DNA of 64,000 nt, from contig JAMPIQ010000002.1 in the NCBI GenBank assembly GCA_024699855.1, positions 4,526,001-4,590,000 of the forward strand, in the 5' to 3' direction. Position 1 is the stretch's first letter; each line of letters opens with the position of its first letter. The notes under the pieces were generated by a model. The model made no database searches. It was not told where the DNA came from and was given only the letters and a program-made list of their open reading frames with translations. This document shows, one piece after another, positions 12,380-24,600 of the stretch. The DNA is from Aphelenchoides besseyi (lineage: Eukaryota > Nematoda > Chromadorea > Rhabditida > Aphelenchoididae). Both the position numbers and the translations under genes were made by a program.

Positions 12380-12739
12380 TCATAAAATTCTAACGTAAAG
12401 TCTTTGACTAATTTCGCCCACCCAACTTTGAATTCCCGTTTTTCGATTATTACAGTAAATTGGAGTATTCGAATCTGCTGGACCGTGTTCGTACAAACAG
12501 TTCTTTCCACAACATTCGATCATTAATGCTCCACCAATTTTATGTTTTACAACCACCTACAAGAAGGTTACAATGGTTCTACGGGCATCAAGTTATACCA
12601 CTAACATAATGTCGAAAATCTAATTGATGCTAACTTTGTTGGAAACCGGATGTAAGCTCTCAAATTGTTTTATAGGAATCTGATCAAAAAATACGATTAT
12701 CGATGTAATTTCCTTAATCCAATTGTCCGTTAATCGCAT
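12380..12739 (-). CDS. Small orphan protein, two exons
   Basis: Exons 12635-12739 and 12380-12556 encode 93 residues in frame across a 78-nt intron. The ATG at 12739 follows a TTCTGTAG acceptor by about 11 nt, which would fit trans-splicing. The sequence begins MRLTDNWIKEITSIIVFFDQ and later has a cysteine cluster ECCGKNCLYEHG and IYCNNRKTGIQSW. No signal peptide or known domain is seen. It lies about 220 bp downstream of the K2P stop on the same strand, so an operon-like arrangement is possible. An upstream in-frame stretch with GCQFTCCLKNP (12760-12840) may be a further exon. Confidence 0.42.
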
Positions 12740-12960
12740 TGTCGCGTCTCCTACAGAAGTTTCTCATCGGTCGTAGATCAACGGAAATGACCGTCGGATT
12801 CTTCAAGCAACATGTGAATTGACACCCGGTTGTTGATATTATTTTCTTCACTTCACTTCTACGAACAGATCTCAAATGTTTGACCTTATCTGATAATAGA
12901 ATCTCAGCAAAATTATTGAATTGTTTCTTTTATTTCAAAGATGTTCGGAGATGGTTGCAA

Positions 12961-14644
12961 TCAACTCGGTTTGTTGTTAATGAATGCGTCCGCAACCTTT
13001 TGTTTTCTAACGTTCGTTGACCACTCGTAGAGTTTGTGTAAGAACTCGGTTAAGTGGACGTAAAAGAATACTTGGAAATGGTAAGAGATGTTCAAGAAGA
13101 ATGCGGAGACAATGATGATTCCAAACGTCAAATAGACGATAGTGAGGAACGAATCTCCCAAGTTAACAGTCATGTGCTCAACGTCTCCCAACCCAATTGT
13201 CATTACACTGATTCCCAAAAAGTAGATCGTTTGTACGACGTCGTATTTCTCCAATAAACCACTGAACAATACGAGACCAATTACCGCGTAAACGAACATC
13301 AAATTCAAACACATTTTAATTGACATGCGATCGTTTATCTCATCGAGCGGAATCTTCGGACGCTCACCGCGCACAACTGCCGTCACATATAACCAATCGA
13401 CTGTGTAGAACTCGGATATCAACCGACCAAGATTGGCCATCGTTGAATACACCCTATAGTTATAAAATCATAAGATGCATTTGTTTTGTTCAGTTACATT
13501 GGAACACCAAGAAGTGTGTATATGACAACGAACAAACGACACCACGATGTCTCTGCATGACTTCCACCTTAAAAATTTTATAATTACTAAACAACCTTTC
13601 GAGCAATTCAACTCACCCCAACCAACTGTAGCCGTCAGTGACCTGCAATGTAGCAATTAATCACATTAATATCATACTCATTCCCAATCTAACTGAAATA
13701 TAAATTGCTCTCAGAATCTATTGTATGGTTTTGTCGTTAATTAAAAAGATTCCAGTAGATAGTAAATTGCGTGACAGTAATTAACACACTAGTTATTAGC
13801 TTAAATAAAACTTCCAAGAGAAAGAACTTTATGTGCTCATCAACCATTGGTGAGAACAAATCACAGATCAAATGAACGTCGGTCAGAAGTCCTCCCCGAC
13901 GACCTCACTTACCAAGCGAACATGACGACGTTGTGATAACTCTGATTTGCGAGTTGGGCATCCAATTTTTGCAACACAAAAGCACCACTCAAAATGTAAC
14001 CCATAGTCCAACAAATCATTGCAATGTGCGGAATTGCGCGAATATAAAACTAAGCTCAACATATTTCGTGTTCAAATGGCTCGACTTACGGGATCCAAAT
14101 TGTCGTAGATTCTGCGAACGTCCAAAACTTCGGGACCACAACTTTCGGCCTCGTCCATAACTCCATCTTCCAAGTCGCCCATTTGGCTTATGCCTCGAGT
14201 TGAACCGGGACGACTTATTGCATTCCCAAATCGAGATCCAACATCCGTAAAGATCATCGATTCAAAATGAGTTGGTCGTCTGGTAGATAGACGAGAGTTT
14301 TGTCCAACTGCTGGCTCACCTTCCCGAATGACACCCAGTGCAAGACTTGATAGTCGACTTCTTGAGGCTCCAGATTTGCCTTTTTGTGCTCGAACTGCGG
14401 CAGAATTCAGTTCATCGTAGAGATTTTGAATTAACGCTCTTGTATGTTGGGTTTGAAGTTCATTCGATCCCGCAGTCTGTTCCATATAATCACGAGCGTT
14501 GCGTAAAGCAGTATCGACACGCTGCGCACTCATAACTCGACTTCCAATTGGCGATAATTTGTTCGTACCGGGGACTTGAATCGCTGCATGTCGAGCCATT
14601 GGCCAAGTCATCTGTTCGTTCGGGGAGCTCTGATCATCTTCCAT
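12961..14644 (-). CDS. Two-pore-domain (TWK-type) potassium channel
   Basis: Five exons (14090-14644, 13913-14049, 13617-13642, 13498-13567, 12961-13453) encode 426 residues. A long hydrophilic N-terminus of about 185 residues precedes M1 (IAMICWTMGYILSGAFVL). Pore 1 spans a tiny 26-nt exon and reads WSLTATVGWG, so the usual GYG filter is GWG. M2 is CRLFVVIYTLLGVPM, followed by M3 (MCLNLMFVYAVIGLVLFSG). Pore 2 is FLGISVMTIGLGDV, so its filter is GLG as in some TWIK channels, and M4 is TIVYLTFGIIIVSAFFL. The stretch between M1 and pore 1 is very short, so the usual extracellular cap is reduced or missing. The intron before the 26-nt exon is about 270 nt and could hide a skipped cap exon. It should act at the plasma membrane as a leak channel. 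A polyadenylation-type AATAAA follows near 12930. Confidence 0.88.
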
Positions 14645-15236
14645 GGTTTGGCTGAAAGATGAAGTGAAGTTGAATTGATCATTGACACGCTTCCAATAGT
14701 TCCCGTTAAAAAACAACGACCATTTGAAGTTGACTTCAAAATTGTTAGTTCATTCTTGAAAGATTGAAACGAGAAGTCGAAGGAGACGGAATCTTTTATT
14801 TAGTCGCGGTTGTGGAAATAACGTCACAGGCACAAGAATCGCCGATTCGAGACAATTGGAACGGTGGGTTGCACGGAGAAGTGAATTTGTCGTTTTATGT
14901 TGTTTTCTCAGGCGTCTCAACACACAGTGTTCTCGATTTCACGTTCAAAGATTCACGTGTAAGAGAGAGAACGACCGTAAAGGCAATTTCGAACTTTTTG
15001 TCGGCTCTCGCCTTTGAATTTATGGCAACGCAAACATTCAAAGTCGCTCCATTGATGTGAGTGCACGTGAACCGTTCATTCTCCGAAAGTTTGAGTGAAT
15101 TTTGGTCGAAGAAGTTTGACGTGACGTTAAGTTCCGATTATGGAAAGTGGATTAATTTTCGGAGATCATCGATCGAAAAAGTGAATTTTATTGGAAATCA
15201 AGAATTTCTACTGAACATGAGTTTACAGACTCTCAA
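14645..15236. other. Intergenic region with ambiguous open frames
   Basis: Both strands are open over 14764-15060. On the minus strand a frame reads RFTCTHINGATLNVCVAINS and later TVVLSLTRESLNVKS, which has a protein-like cysteine pattern but no start codon. On the plus strand about 98 codons are open from a TTG. The region lies between two minus-strand genes and may hold a diverged small gene, but I cannot support one model. Confidence 0.35.
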
Positions 15237-16325
15237 TTACGATGGTCCAATGGGCATTTGAACTCCACGTCGATGTCTGTAGATACGATACTTTTGCGGA
15301 GGATATAAGATGTAATTGTTGTCGCTCATTAGCATAGGAATCGATGGAGCATACGCATATTGATATGGAGTGCCCGGTGCAGTTGGTTTTGGACTTGGAG
15401 CCCCGGCAGAATCTGAAAGAAAACAATTTAGCGATGTCTTAAATGGACGACAAGTTACGTAGAGATTGTGGACGCTGCGGAATGTAGTAGTTATCAGCAC
15501 TCACAACTCCCGGTAAAAGCGGTTTAGCGCCATAAGTTGAACTTGGTGGATGTCTGTAACCGCTATCATCGTCTGACATCGTCGGTTGAGTTGGCGCAGC
15601 AACTTGATCGTTCTGTGAATTTGTGACTGGAAATTCGGTTTCTACGTTTGTGTTCGACATTAAATGCGCGTAATCCGAAGGTGCAATCGATGGCGGTAGT
15701 CCATTTTGTTCGTTGGTTGATTGGGTCGTTGTAAAAGTGGTTGTTGGTTTTTCGTGTTCTTCAGCAGAATCATTTGTCGAAGTTGTTGAAGGCGGTTCTT
15801 CATCAAAATGTTTCTGTAACTCGACTCTTAACTCACAACTCCATTAATCCAATAGCTTACCACCCAAGTTGGCTCAGTAGTCTTCTTTACCGGTTGAGTT
15901 GTTGGCTTCACGGGTTGATGTTGATAGACGGGCGGTGAAGTGTAAGGTTGTCCGGGTCGTATCTGACTCATCAATGTGTAGGTTTCACATTCGGTAAACA
16001 TAATGCAGGCGCCATCGTGAGCTCGAACAAAACCGTTTTTCGATTCACATTCACAGCGAGCAGGCCGACATTCGGAAGGGCATTTTTCCTGTAAATGAAT
16101 TCAATCCATCAGTCACTGGCATGAGTCTTACGATCACTGGCGTTTTACAAGTGCCTTCACATCTACCGCAAGTAATAAACGTCTCATTGGGTTGACAATC
16201 AGATTGAGAACGATCGGACTTGGCGTAATGAAGAATAGTGAGAAGAATAAACGTCAACTAAAACAACAGTCAATTAAAGTTATAGGAAGAAAATGCACCT
16301 TATGATTGAATCTCAGTCGAAACAT
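15237..16325 (-). CDS. Secreted TIL-domain (trypsin-inhibitor-like) protein with Pro/Thr-rich tail
   Basis: Five exons (16299-16325, 16132-16257, 15861-16088, 15459-15813, 15237-15412) encode 303 residues. A signal peptide (LTFILLTILHYAKS) is followed by one cysteine-rich TIL domain. The cysteines lie in C-Q-P-N-E-T-F-I-T-C-G-R-C, EGTCKT, KCPSECRPARCEC and GACIMFTEC. After that the chain becomes low in complexity, rich in Pro, Thr and Ser (TTQPVKKTTEPTWV, STTSTNDSAEEHEKP) and ends with Tyr-rich stretches (YQYAYAPSIPML, YRIYRHRRG). Known TIL domains often inhibit serine proteases, and the single domain here supports that only weakly. The long tail suggests an extracellular matrix or cuticle location, which is inference. 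All joins preserve frame. Confidence 0.84.
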
Positions 16326-16835
16326 CTTAAAACAGCTCTGAAATGATGACTGTATTTTGATGTGCTTGAAACACAAATGCGCAATCAAAACTTGAGAAGC
16401 TCACTAAATTGAGCCGAACAGATCATTTGAAACAAAGCGATCAATCTGCTCTCGTTTGTGGATCCACTTCTACACGATCACGCCCAACGTTCAGACATCT
16501 GAGAAGATCTCTTTCATCGACGGAGAGCTGCTGAATTGTTTGTTTGTCCAACTTATTCTCATTCGCGCGATTTTCTTATTTGGATTGCTCGGTTTCTTCA
16601 CGCGCTCGTCTCGCGCTCCAGAATCCATGCAACATGTCGATTTAAGCATGCGGATGACAAACAAATCGAATTGTAAGATTAAGAGATTGATCTGAGCAAA
16701 CAATCCGAGAGCCGATTACCAGATTCCAATTTGAGGTAACGGCCCTTTGAAGTGGTGGAACGGAAAGAAAACGTAAGACTCGTCATCTCATTCAAAGTTA
16801 AAATGCAAATTTGAAAAGTTCGAAATCCTTTAACA

Positions 16836-17259
16836 ATGAACCGATCGTTGAGGGTCTCAATTTCCCATCTACCAATCATGATGCTCGGTCGCCGTCGAAG
16901 TTTTTGGATCTCGAGTGCGTGGTTTGTTCTCCAGCTGTTGACAATCGTTGATCAATGTGATGCAAAGAGTAAGCTCAGCGAGTTCATTTCGTGTCATATC
17001 CTGCTTAGAACACATTTCAACCGAACACGCTGATTATCTCACAGTCGTTAGCGGTACGCTTCTCGTACTGTTCTTCTTCGGCGGTTCAATCTTCTGCTGC
17101 ACCCTCATTAGCTTCGATGGTTACACGTCGATGATTGATGCCAAGAAATTGGCTTTACAACAACAGAGCATGGCCAAGATGCCCGATATCAAATTGAAGT
17201 ATCCGCCAAGGCCCATCAACGCTAAAAAGCGTAAATCCAAACCGAAAGTCGAACTCTGA
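16836..17259 (+). CDS. Small single-pass membrane protein
   Basis: Two exons (16836-16968 and 17009-17259), joined across a 40-nt intron, encode 127 residues. A signal-anchor or signal peptide (WFVLQLLTIVDQCDA) is followed by a short external segment. A second hydrophobic helix (TVVSGTLLVLFFFGGSIFC) leads to a basic tail ending INAKKRKSKPKVEL. The predicted form is a type I single-pass protein with a cytosolic lysine-rich tail. The ATG at 16836 is the first in frame; 16878 and 16881 are alternatives that place the signal peptide closer to the start. I do not recognise the family. Confidence 0.66.
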
Positions 17260-17401
17260 TGGTTGTTAATCGCTTCTGTCGAGAGGAAATCGATTGTTTT
17301 CATTTTGCTCTCTCTTTTCTTTGGATAAACGATCTTCTTTGTTCGTGTCGCTTTTAATGTTGATAGCAAGTTGACGGTCATTCTTGTGATATTCCAATCC
17401 G

Positions 17402-18532
17402 ATGGCTTCAATTTCGAAGATCATTTCACCGGTGAAGTTAAAAGAAATTTTGAAAGTATGTTCGTTTTCTCGTTTTTTATTAATCGACGTTTTCAGAGCT
17501 CTCAAAATATTCGCATTGTCGATTGTACGTACAATGTTGGACCGAAACCCGACTATAAGAAATTCCGAGAAGAAAGTTACGGAAAGTTTAAAGAACTTCA
17601 ATCGAGAATGAGCGCGTGAGTGTCGACTTTTTGTTCTTTGTATCCTCTTGTTTCTAGACACAAAGCCACTTTCTTAAAGTCTCATCTACCGGGATCCGTG
17701 CACTTCGACATCGACGTTGGATTGTATCCCGGAAAGTTTGAACGATTCTCCGTCTACGAGCCCGAAGTGTTTCAAGAGTACGCGCGATTGTTGGGAATAA
17801 ACAACGAAGATCATCTGGTCTTCTACAGTCGTGGTCCTTTCGGTGGAATGTTGTTTGCATCGCGCTGCTTTTGGTTGTTCAAGGTGCAACACAAGTGTGT
17901 TCGATTACTGACGAGTCGTTCAGGGCTATGGACACGAGAAGTTGTCGTTGCTTGACGGCGGGTTCTCGAATTGGCAGAATCACGGTTTTGATGTTGAATC
18001 CACAGCAGGTACCGACTATCCACCAGTCAAAGAGGGAAACTTTACGGCCCAAAACGAACTTGACAGATTTTACATTCGATTCGAGGAATTCAATCGTCAA
18101 GGTGGAGTGTTGGATAAACCAGAGAGCGCGAACTTGTTGGATTCGAGAATACGAGCACAATTCGATGGCAAGCAAGATACGGGACTTGATCCCAACTGTA
18201 AATGAATTTGATGTTTCAAATGAAAAGCCTTCTTTTTAGTTGTTAGTGGAACTCGAATTCGCGGAACAACGAACGTTCCGGCTGCCGAATTCTTGAATGC
18301 TGAAGGAACTTTGCGACCGTTAGAGGAAATTCGAAAAGATCTGTTTCGAAATTACAAACCGGAAAAACCGACGATTACGTTCTGTAACGCCGGTATGCAG
18401 GCATCTTTGGCAGCGGTTGTTCACAACGCGATCTTCCCCGATTCTGCGGCGAGACTCTACAACGGAAGTTTGAAGGAAATGGAACAACGAGCACCGAAAC
18501 GTATAAACGATGGACCATTGCATATTTCTTGA
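17402..18532 (+). CDS. mpst: Tandem-rhodanese sulfurtransferase (mercaptopyruvate sulfurtransferase-like)
   Basis: Five exons (17402-17455, 17497-17615, 17658-17883, 17924-18197, 18240-18532) encode 321 residues. The first rhodanese domain has IVDCTYNVG, GSVHFDIDVG and LSLLDGGFSNW. Its active-site position is replaced (YSRGPFGGMLFAS), as in the inactive N-terminal domain of the family. The second domain has NLLDSRI, GTTNVPAAEFL and the catalytic loop TFCNAGMQAS with the sulfur-carrying Cys. The loop CNAGMQ differs from the CGSGVT or CGTGVT of typical MPST or rhodanese enzymes, so donor preference is uncertain. The enzyme would transfer sulfur from mercaptopyruvate or thiosulfate to an acceptor. 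No mitochondrial targeting peptide is obvious. Confidence 0.88.
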
Positions 18533-18696
18533 AGACAAAGTAGATTGTTAGCCGTTCAAATAAACTCATTCGATTGATTGTCGTTTCTGTTTATATGCGT
18601 CCAAAGAGCGCGATCGTTACTTTTCTTCTTGTAATCATTTCCACGTTGATGTTTCATTTGCAGTCATTCGTTCTCATTTGGCATTCCCGGTTCAAG

Positions 18697-20405
18697 ATGT
18701 CACTTGCCCGTTTGCAAGTCATTCCACTTCACGGTCGTGTTCTTTTGCGTAACTTCTCGTTGACTTCAACGGTGTTCAGTTCCGCTGAACCTGATATGAA
18801 ACAGTTTAGATCTCACATTCTTCCGGCAAAACATGTTCGTCTTATTGTTGATGCCCAACTGACTTTTATGTTCAGGAAATTGCTTCTTATGGTGGACGGT
18901 ATACGGTCACAGCGCTGCCGGGCGATGGAATCGGTCCGGAGATGCTCGAACATATACAACGTATCTTCCACTTTGCTCATGTTCCAGTGGACTTCGAAAT
19001 AATGCCAATGAGTTCGGATTTAGAAAGCGACGATTTGAACAACGCGATGATTTCGATTCGTCGTAACGGCGTGGCCCTTAAGGTTGGTAGTAGGTAAACA
19101 ACATTGAGCATTTTTTTCGTTTAAGGGAAACATTGAAACTAAATTTGACAATCCAGAGTTCAAGTCACGAAACATGGAACTTCGTCGTCTGTTGGATTTG
19201 TATGCCAACGTCATTCATTGCGTTTCTATACCGACTGTTCATGCACGACACAACGACCTGAACATTGTGATGGTGAGCTCGAAACAACTGAAAAGCTTAA
19301 GAGATTTTGTTTCAGATTAGAGAGAATACGGGTAACCTTGCAAATCTCTTTTCTCACCAAACGTACCCTAAACATGAAGTCATTATAACAATTTTGAGGA
19401 GGCAAAATTTCCAGATCTCATAGTTTAAAGATAATCATAGTTTTCACTGTTGCTTGTGCTAGTATAAGTTGGGGAAATTTGTGTTGAGAAGGAGATTTAC
19501 AAGACAACTGAAATTATAGAAGGAGAATACAGCGGTCTGGAACACCGCACTTATGATGGGGTCGTCGAGTCTTTGAAGGTAGATTAAGGACTCTATTTAC
19601 GCTTATTCCAACGTTTAGATTGTAACGCGAAAGAAGATTGAACGAATTTCACGTTTCGCTTTTCAATACGCTCGTGCTTATGGTCGACACAAAATCACGG
19701 TCATTCACAAGGCAAACATCCAAAAACTCGGTGATGGATTGTTCTTGAAGGTAATCACGTTTGCTCTCTTGTTTGATTTGCGATTTTAAGGTTGCGGGTG
19801 AAATGGCCGCCAACGAATACAAAGACATTGAATTCGATACGATGATTGTCGATAATGCATCGATGCAGTTAGTCAGTCGACCTCAACAGTTCAACAATTC
19901 GATTCTTCTCTCACCAAATTTATACGTGAGTTTGTCTTGCCAACAAAAAACGATTGTGGTTTCAGGGAAACATTATTTCGAACATCGCTTGTGGTTTGGT
20001 TGGAGGCCCAGGTTTAACTTCCGGAATGAACATCGGCGATAAGTACGCTGTGTTCGAAACTGGAACGCGCAATACCGGTGAGTTGAAAACGTCATGTTTT
20101 GTTGTTGAGTTTAAACCAACGACCGAAGGAAGCTTTCAAGAACGATATTTACAGGTTCTTCGCTTGTTGGAAACGACATTGCCAATCCCACTGCGTTTAT
20201 TCGAGCTTCAGCGGACTTGTTGTGTTACTTGAGTCTTACTTCGTACGCCAATTTGATTACCGATGCACTTTTCCGAGCACTTACTGTGGATCGTGTTCAC
20301 ACTCGCGACATTGGTGGAGATGCTCGAAGCAGCGATGTGATTGAATCGGTACTCAAACACATTGAACACGAGATGCGTGTGAAAGGCAAACGTATTCGTC
20401 ATTAG
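18697..20405 (+). CDS. IDH3G: NAD-dependent isocitrate dehydrogenase, gamma-like subunit
   Basis: Nine exons between 18697 and 20405 encode 398 residues. An N-terminal, basic, Ser-rich stretch ([19 protein letters not shown]) fits a mitochondrial targeting peptide. The IDH3 core is clear: [87 protein letters not shown] and [16 protein letters not shown]. The VIHC segment and GLVGGPG favour the gamma (regulatory) subunit over alpha or beta. In the known complex this subunit supports the alpha subunit in oxidising isocitrate to 2-oxoglutarate in the TCA cycle. One intron (19332-19519) is about 190 nt, longer than the rest. Confidence 0.93.
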
Positions 20406-20659
20406 ATCACGGACTGTTAATTCTCTCTATTAGGTGTCTTTGCCAAAAAACTATTCTTCCACTTTGATTGTACCGATTAGTTTGTTTTCTCTTTTCCATT
20501 GCATAACAATGAGCGTAATTCGTCTATTTCGTTGGCATAATCTTCGATAGAAATCGTGCATAACTGTTGTCCTTTCTATCCCAATAAACAAACGAGAAGT
20601 TACGTTTACGATTTATTCATTTCAACAAAACAATAAACTTAACAACCAAACTCGCAAAT

Positions 20660-21439
20660 CTATTCTTCCGACTTGTCATTGAAACTGATTCCATCCATGG
20701 GCTCATCTTCTTCCTTTTCGTCAGTGTCTGAAATTCATGTGAAAAGAAACTTGGACTCCGAGTTACCTTCGAAAACGACCTGTGCTTTTTGATTGGCGTA
20801 TTGAAGCGGTTTCTTTCGTTCTTCCGCGTGTTCGGCAATCCACGCGATCTTTGCTTCCAACTGCAAAAGCTTTTGCATGTGACTCGCCCGCTGTCGAACG
20901 TAATCCATCAGATCGTTGAGCTCTTCATCGAGATTGTCCAGCTAAAACGACTTTAACCAGGTCGATACTCTTAACTGACCATTGACAAGTAGGCAGATTG
21001 GCTCTGAAGAATTTGAGTGGTGAATTTGATCCACTGGTTTGTCAGTCGAATGTGTTTTGGACTAAACCGAGGATCAAAATCATCTAAACAACTTAAAGGT
21101 ACCTTTCTTTGAGTCGTTCTTCACGCATCACCGCTGCAGTAATTCGCAGCAACGGAACGATGTCAGCGACATTCAACTGAGCAGCCACACGTTTTGCCGT
21201 CGATTCGCCGTCTTCCCAAATCTTTTGCATCAAACCACTAATCTCCGACCAATCGTTGGCTTTCACTGCTTGTGACAAAAGAAGATTGTACGTGTCTAAA
21301 AAAGCAAATGAAACTGAATTCGTAAAAGAAAAAACCCACTGATTTTATCAGTCGACTTCTCGACTGAAGAATTCGGTTTGACGACGTTCTTTTTCGACGT
21401 CTCTTGAACATCGGTCTCCATCTCATCAGCAACAGCCAT
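20660..21439 (-). CDS. Utp12-domain protein without WD40 repeats (UTP5/WDR43 C-terminus-like)
   Basis: Five exons encode about 190 residues, starting at the ATG at 21439 just after a GTTTGTAG acceptor. The body matches the Utp12 (Dip2/Utp12) helical domain found at the C-terminus of WDR43/UTP5 and relatives: LLLSQAVKANDWSEISGLMQ, LNVADIVPLLRITAAVM, LTNQWIKFTTQILQSQSAYL and MQKLLQLEAKIAWI. An acidic tail (DTDEKEEDEPMDG) ends the protein. Known relatives carry a WD40 propeller before this domain and work in the small-subunit processome in the nucleolus. No WD40 coding sequence precedes it here: CEBPZ ends only about 250 bp upstream on the same strand. An alternative upstream ATG in a different frame reaches a stop at once. 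Confidence 0.8.
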
Positions 21440-21694
21440 TCGATTGAGATTCTTAAACCAAAGCTACAAACGTCGTTTGAGTTGAAAAGCAGCAAACGTG
21501 TCGGATTGAACTTTTTGGCGAGTCATCTCTTCCGACAATTCCGAACGACAGTTCCAGGAAACTTCCGCTGACAAACGTTTGTGACTGGAAACTTTTATTC
21601 AATCTTAGATCTAACAACAATAACAATAAAACTTAACAAATTCAAAAAAAGAGAAATTGCAGATAACAGTGGGCATGTCGACTGGCAGTCAACT

Positions 21695-24600
21695 TCAGTT
21701 CTCGCCTTCAGAGTCCGTTTCTTGGTATCCGCGCTTCGGAATCTTTTTCAGTCGCTGAAACGGATCTTTACATTAGTTCGAATGTGCTAGTAATAACCTT
21801 GGGCTTAAAGTCCTCTTCATCGTCCTCACTCTCTACGTCGTATTCGTAATTTTGACCGGTCTCTGAGCCACTCGATTCGTTTTCCATCTCAACGTCCGAG
21901 CTTCCGTCTGAACCGTCCACTTCCTCGTCGCTTCCTTCCATTTCATTCTCGGAGTAGTCGTCCTCCTCTTCATTGAGCTCGTCATCTGTGATCTCATCGC
22001 CATCCACCTCCGAATCCAATTCCATTTCGCCTTCCGATTCATCGCTGTTCACATTGGCAGCCGACTCTTCGCGTTTCTTTTGTTTTCGTTTTGCTTTTGC
22101 CTGTTTCTTGTTTAACTCCTGACCGAATTCCTGAGTAAAATCAACATCATCCCATTCGAAGAAGTCGTTCGCTTCTCCCGGTTCAAATTTCTCCATCACA
22201 CGTTCGAACTCATCCGAATCGACGGACATCGTTTCCTCATCAGGTTCTTCTTTCTTCACGCCAACATCTAAAACCCAAATATGAACATAGTTAGCCATCA
22301 CTCACCTTCTCCATCTTTTGTTTGTTTGGCTGCATTCTTTGCGCGCATCTTCAACGCAGCAAACCGATGCAAAAATCGCTCATCAGATGGTATCTCGTTG
22401 ATTGACTTGTTTGCGTACTCCGACGATGTTAGAGCCAGCTGCTTCACGCCCTTAGGATTGTAACCGCGTCGATCACCACCGTCTTCCGATGCCCGATGTA
22501 ATTTGGGGTTTTTGAAAGCGAAACGATCGAGAAAACGGATCAAAGTGAAGTCTATTAACGCATCACCTTTGTATTTAATTGGTTGACCTGAACAATGATG
22601 TTGTATGTTGGTATTTTCGTTTCGGACTTACCTTCAATAACACAACTCGCGAAATAAGCAACCGATGGATGATAGTGTCGACTGAGCAAAATAAGTTCCG
22701 TATCAGTGCTCATATCGGCATGTGCAAAGAGTGGATTGCGAACATCGAGAGTGTAAGCGATTCCACTTTCCATATGTTCACCTTTTTGTTTACCTAACGA
22801 TTTCGCCAACTTCTCTCGATGCACCCAACCAGTGGTCACAATCTTTGGTTGAACTTCTTCTTTGATATCCTCGAATTCGGCTGCTTTTTTCACTTGTCCC
22901 AAATTGTTGCGTTTCTTTGATTTCTTGGACAATTGACTGTTTTGTTTTGTCGAACTGTTGAGCGGCTTCACATCTTCCAACTTCACATCTTCGTAATGTT
23001 CCTCTTCGTCGTCATCGTCGAAATTGAATCCATTCGATTGATTTGATTCTTCTTTCTTGATGCAAAGACTGTTGGAAAGTCGAGTTCGAAAAACATTCGA
23101 ATCACCGGATCGTGGAAGTCGAATCAAATCCGGGTTCTCGGTCAACAACGACGAGTAGAGGATCAACGCGGATGCTGCGAACGATGGAGTGCTGTTCAGT
23201 GCCAACTAAAGAAGATTGTAAATTCACATCAAATACGCACGGTTACCTGAAGTAAACGTTTGATGAAAGCTCGTATTCTCGTATTCACAGTATCGGATCG
23301 TAGTACTTGATGCATAAGTTTGAAGAATTCGGTATCATTTTTCGATGAACGAATCCGAAGCATTCGCTGGTAGAGTGACGCATAAAACCGATCAGATAAA
23401 CTCGAGCTAAACAACTTGATTATGAAATAGTTCGTAGTCAAAAACCAACTTGTAAGTGAGCATCTGGTAGAGTAGTTTCAACGCATTCAACGAAGTTGAG
23501 AGGTTTGGCGCTTCATGAACGATCTTGTAAAGTTCGTTCAATTCAACACCCAACTCAGATGTTCGTTCTTTAGCGTGCGGAAAAGCGATGTTGGCTCCAC
23601 GAATGACGGCAGCCAAAAACTTTGAGTTCTTTTCTGTCGTTTTCTTCGTAACTATGATTCGAAACAAACTAAAGTAGATTTTCAACAGTTTCAACGCCAA
23701 ATCCGAATCTCCACTACGAAGCGGAATAATCGTGAGCGAGTGAATGGCGTAGAAACGGGCACGATTGCTCATGTTCTTTCTAAAACCACAGCTACTAACT
23801 ACAACTGAAAACTGAACCAACCGAAAGATCAATCGTTCCAATTCCAAGGCGACAGTCATTCGCATGTTCGGATGTCGACTCAGAAGTCGTTCCAACTGTC
23901 TGGCGACCATAACGTCAACTTTTTTTTGCGGATGCCCGAGTTTACTAACCAGAACGCTTAATAAAAATTGTTCTTGTTCCGGTCGTTCAATGAGTAAATC
24001 GGCGAGAACAATACACACCTGTTCAGCAACACCTTCAACTGGAGTTGCGGCTAATGTCTGAAAAAACATTCAATGACAGTCGTCTACAGTGTTAACAAAC
24101 CTGTCCGGCAATCACTATCCGTTGATAGAGTTTTTTCAAATCGTCTTCGAATTTCCACAACATCAATCGTTTGTTCGCAGTTGTTACATTGCCGGAAGAA
24201 AGGGATTCAACATCAGAAAGTGGACGCTAAACAATTGATCGATTACACTCAAAATGAATTGGTGTCTACCATATCGAAAGCAATCAATTTACGATTTGGT
24301 GGCAACAGCTCTTTGATCATGATCTCTTTGACGCATTCTAAACACATGAATTCGTTTCCGTTAAACATTTCGTGCTTACTCAGTAAATTCACAGCATCGC
24401 GTTTCTTGTTCTTCTCTAACATCGACACTATTCGTTCCAGATAGCCGAGTGAATGAATCGGATCTTTTTGGAATTTAAGTTGAATGGCCGAAAGACGGTC
24501 ACTCATCGTTCCTTTTTCAACCACGGTATCCAACCAGCTATCTTCGGACTTTTTGTTTGTTTTTGTCGCTAAAACACTCAACTTATTTCAACTCTTTCTT

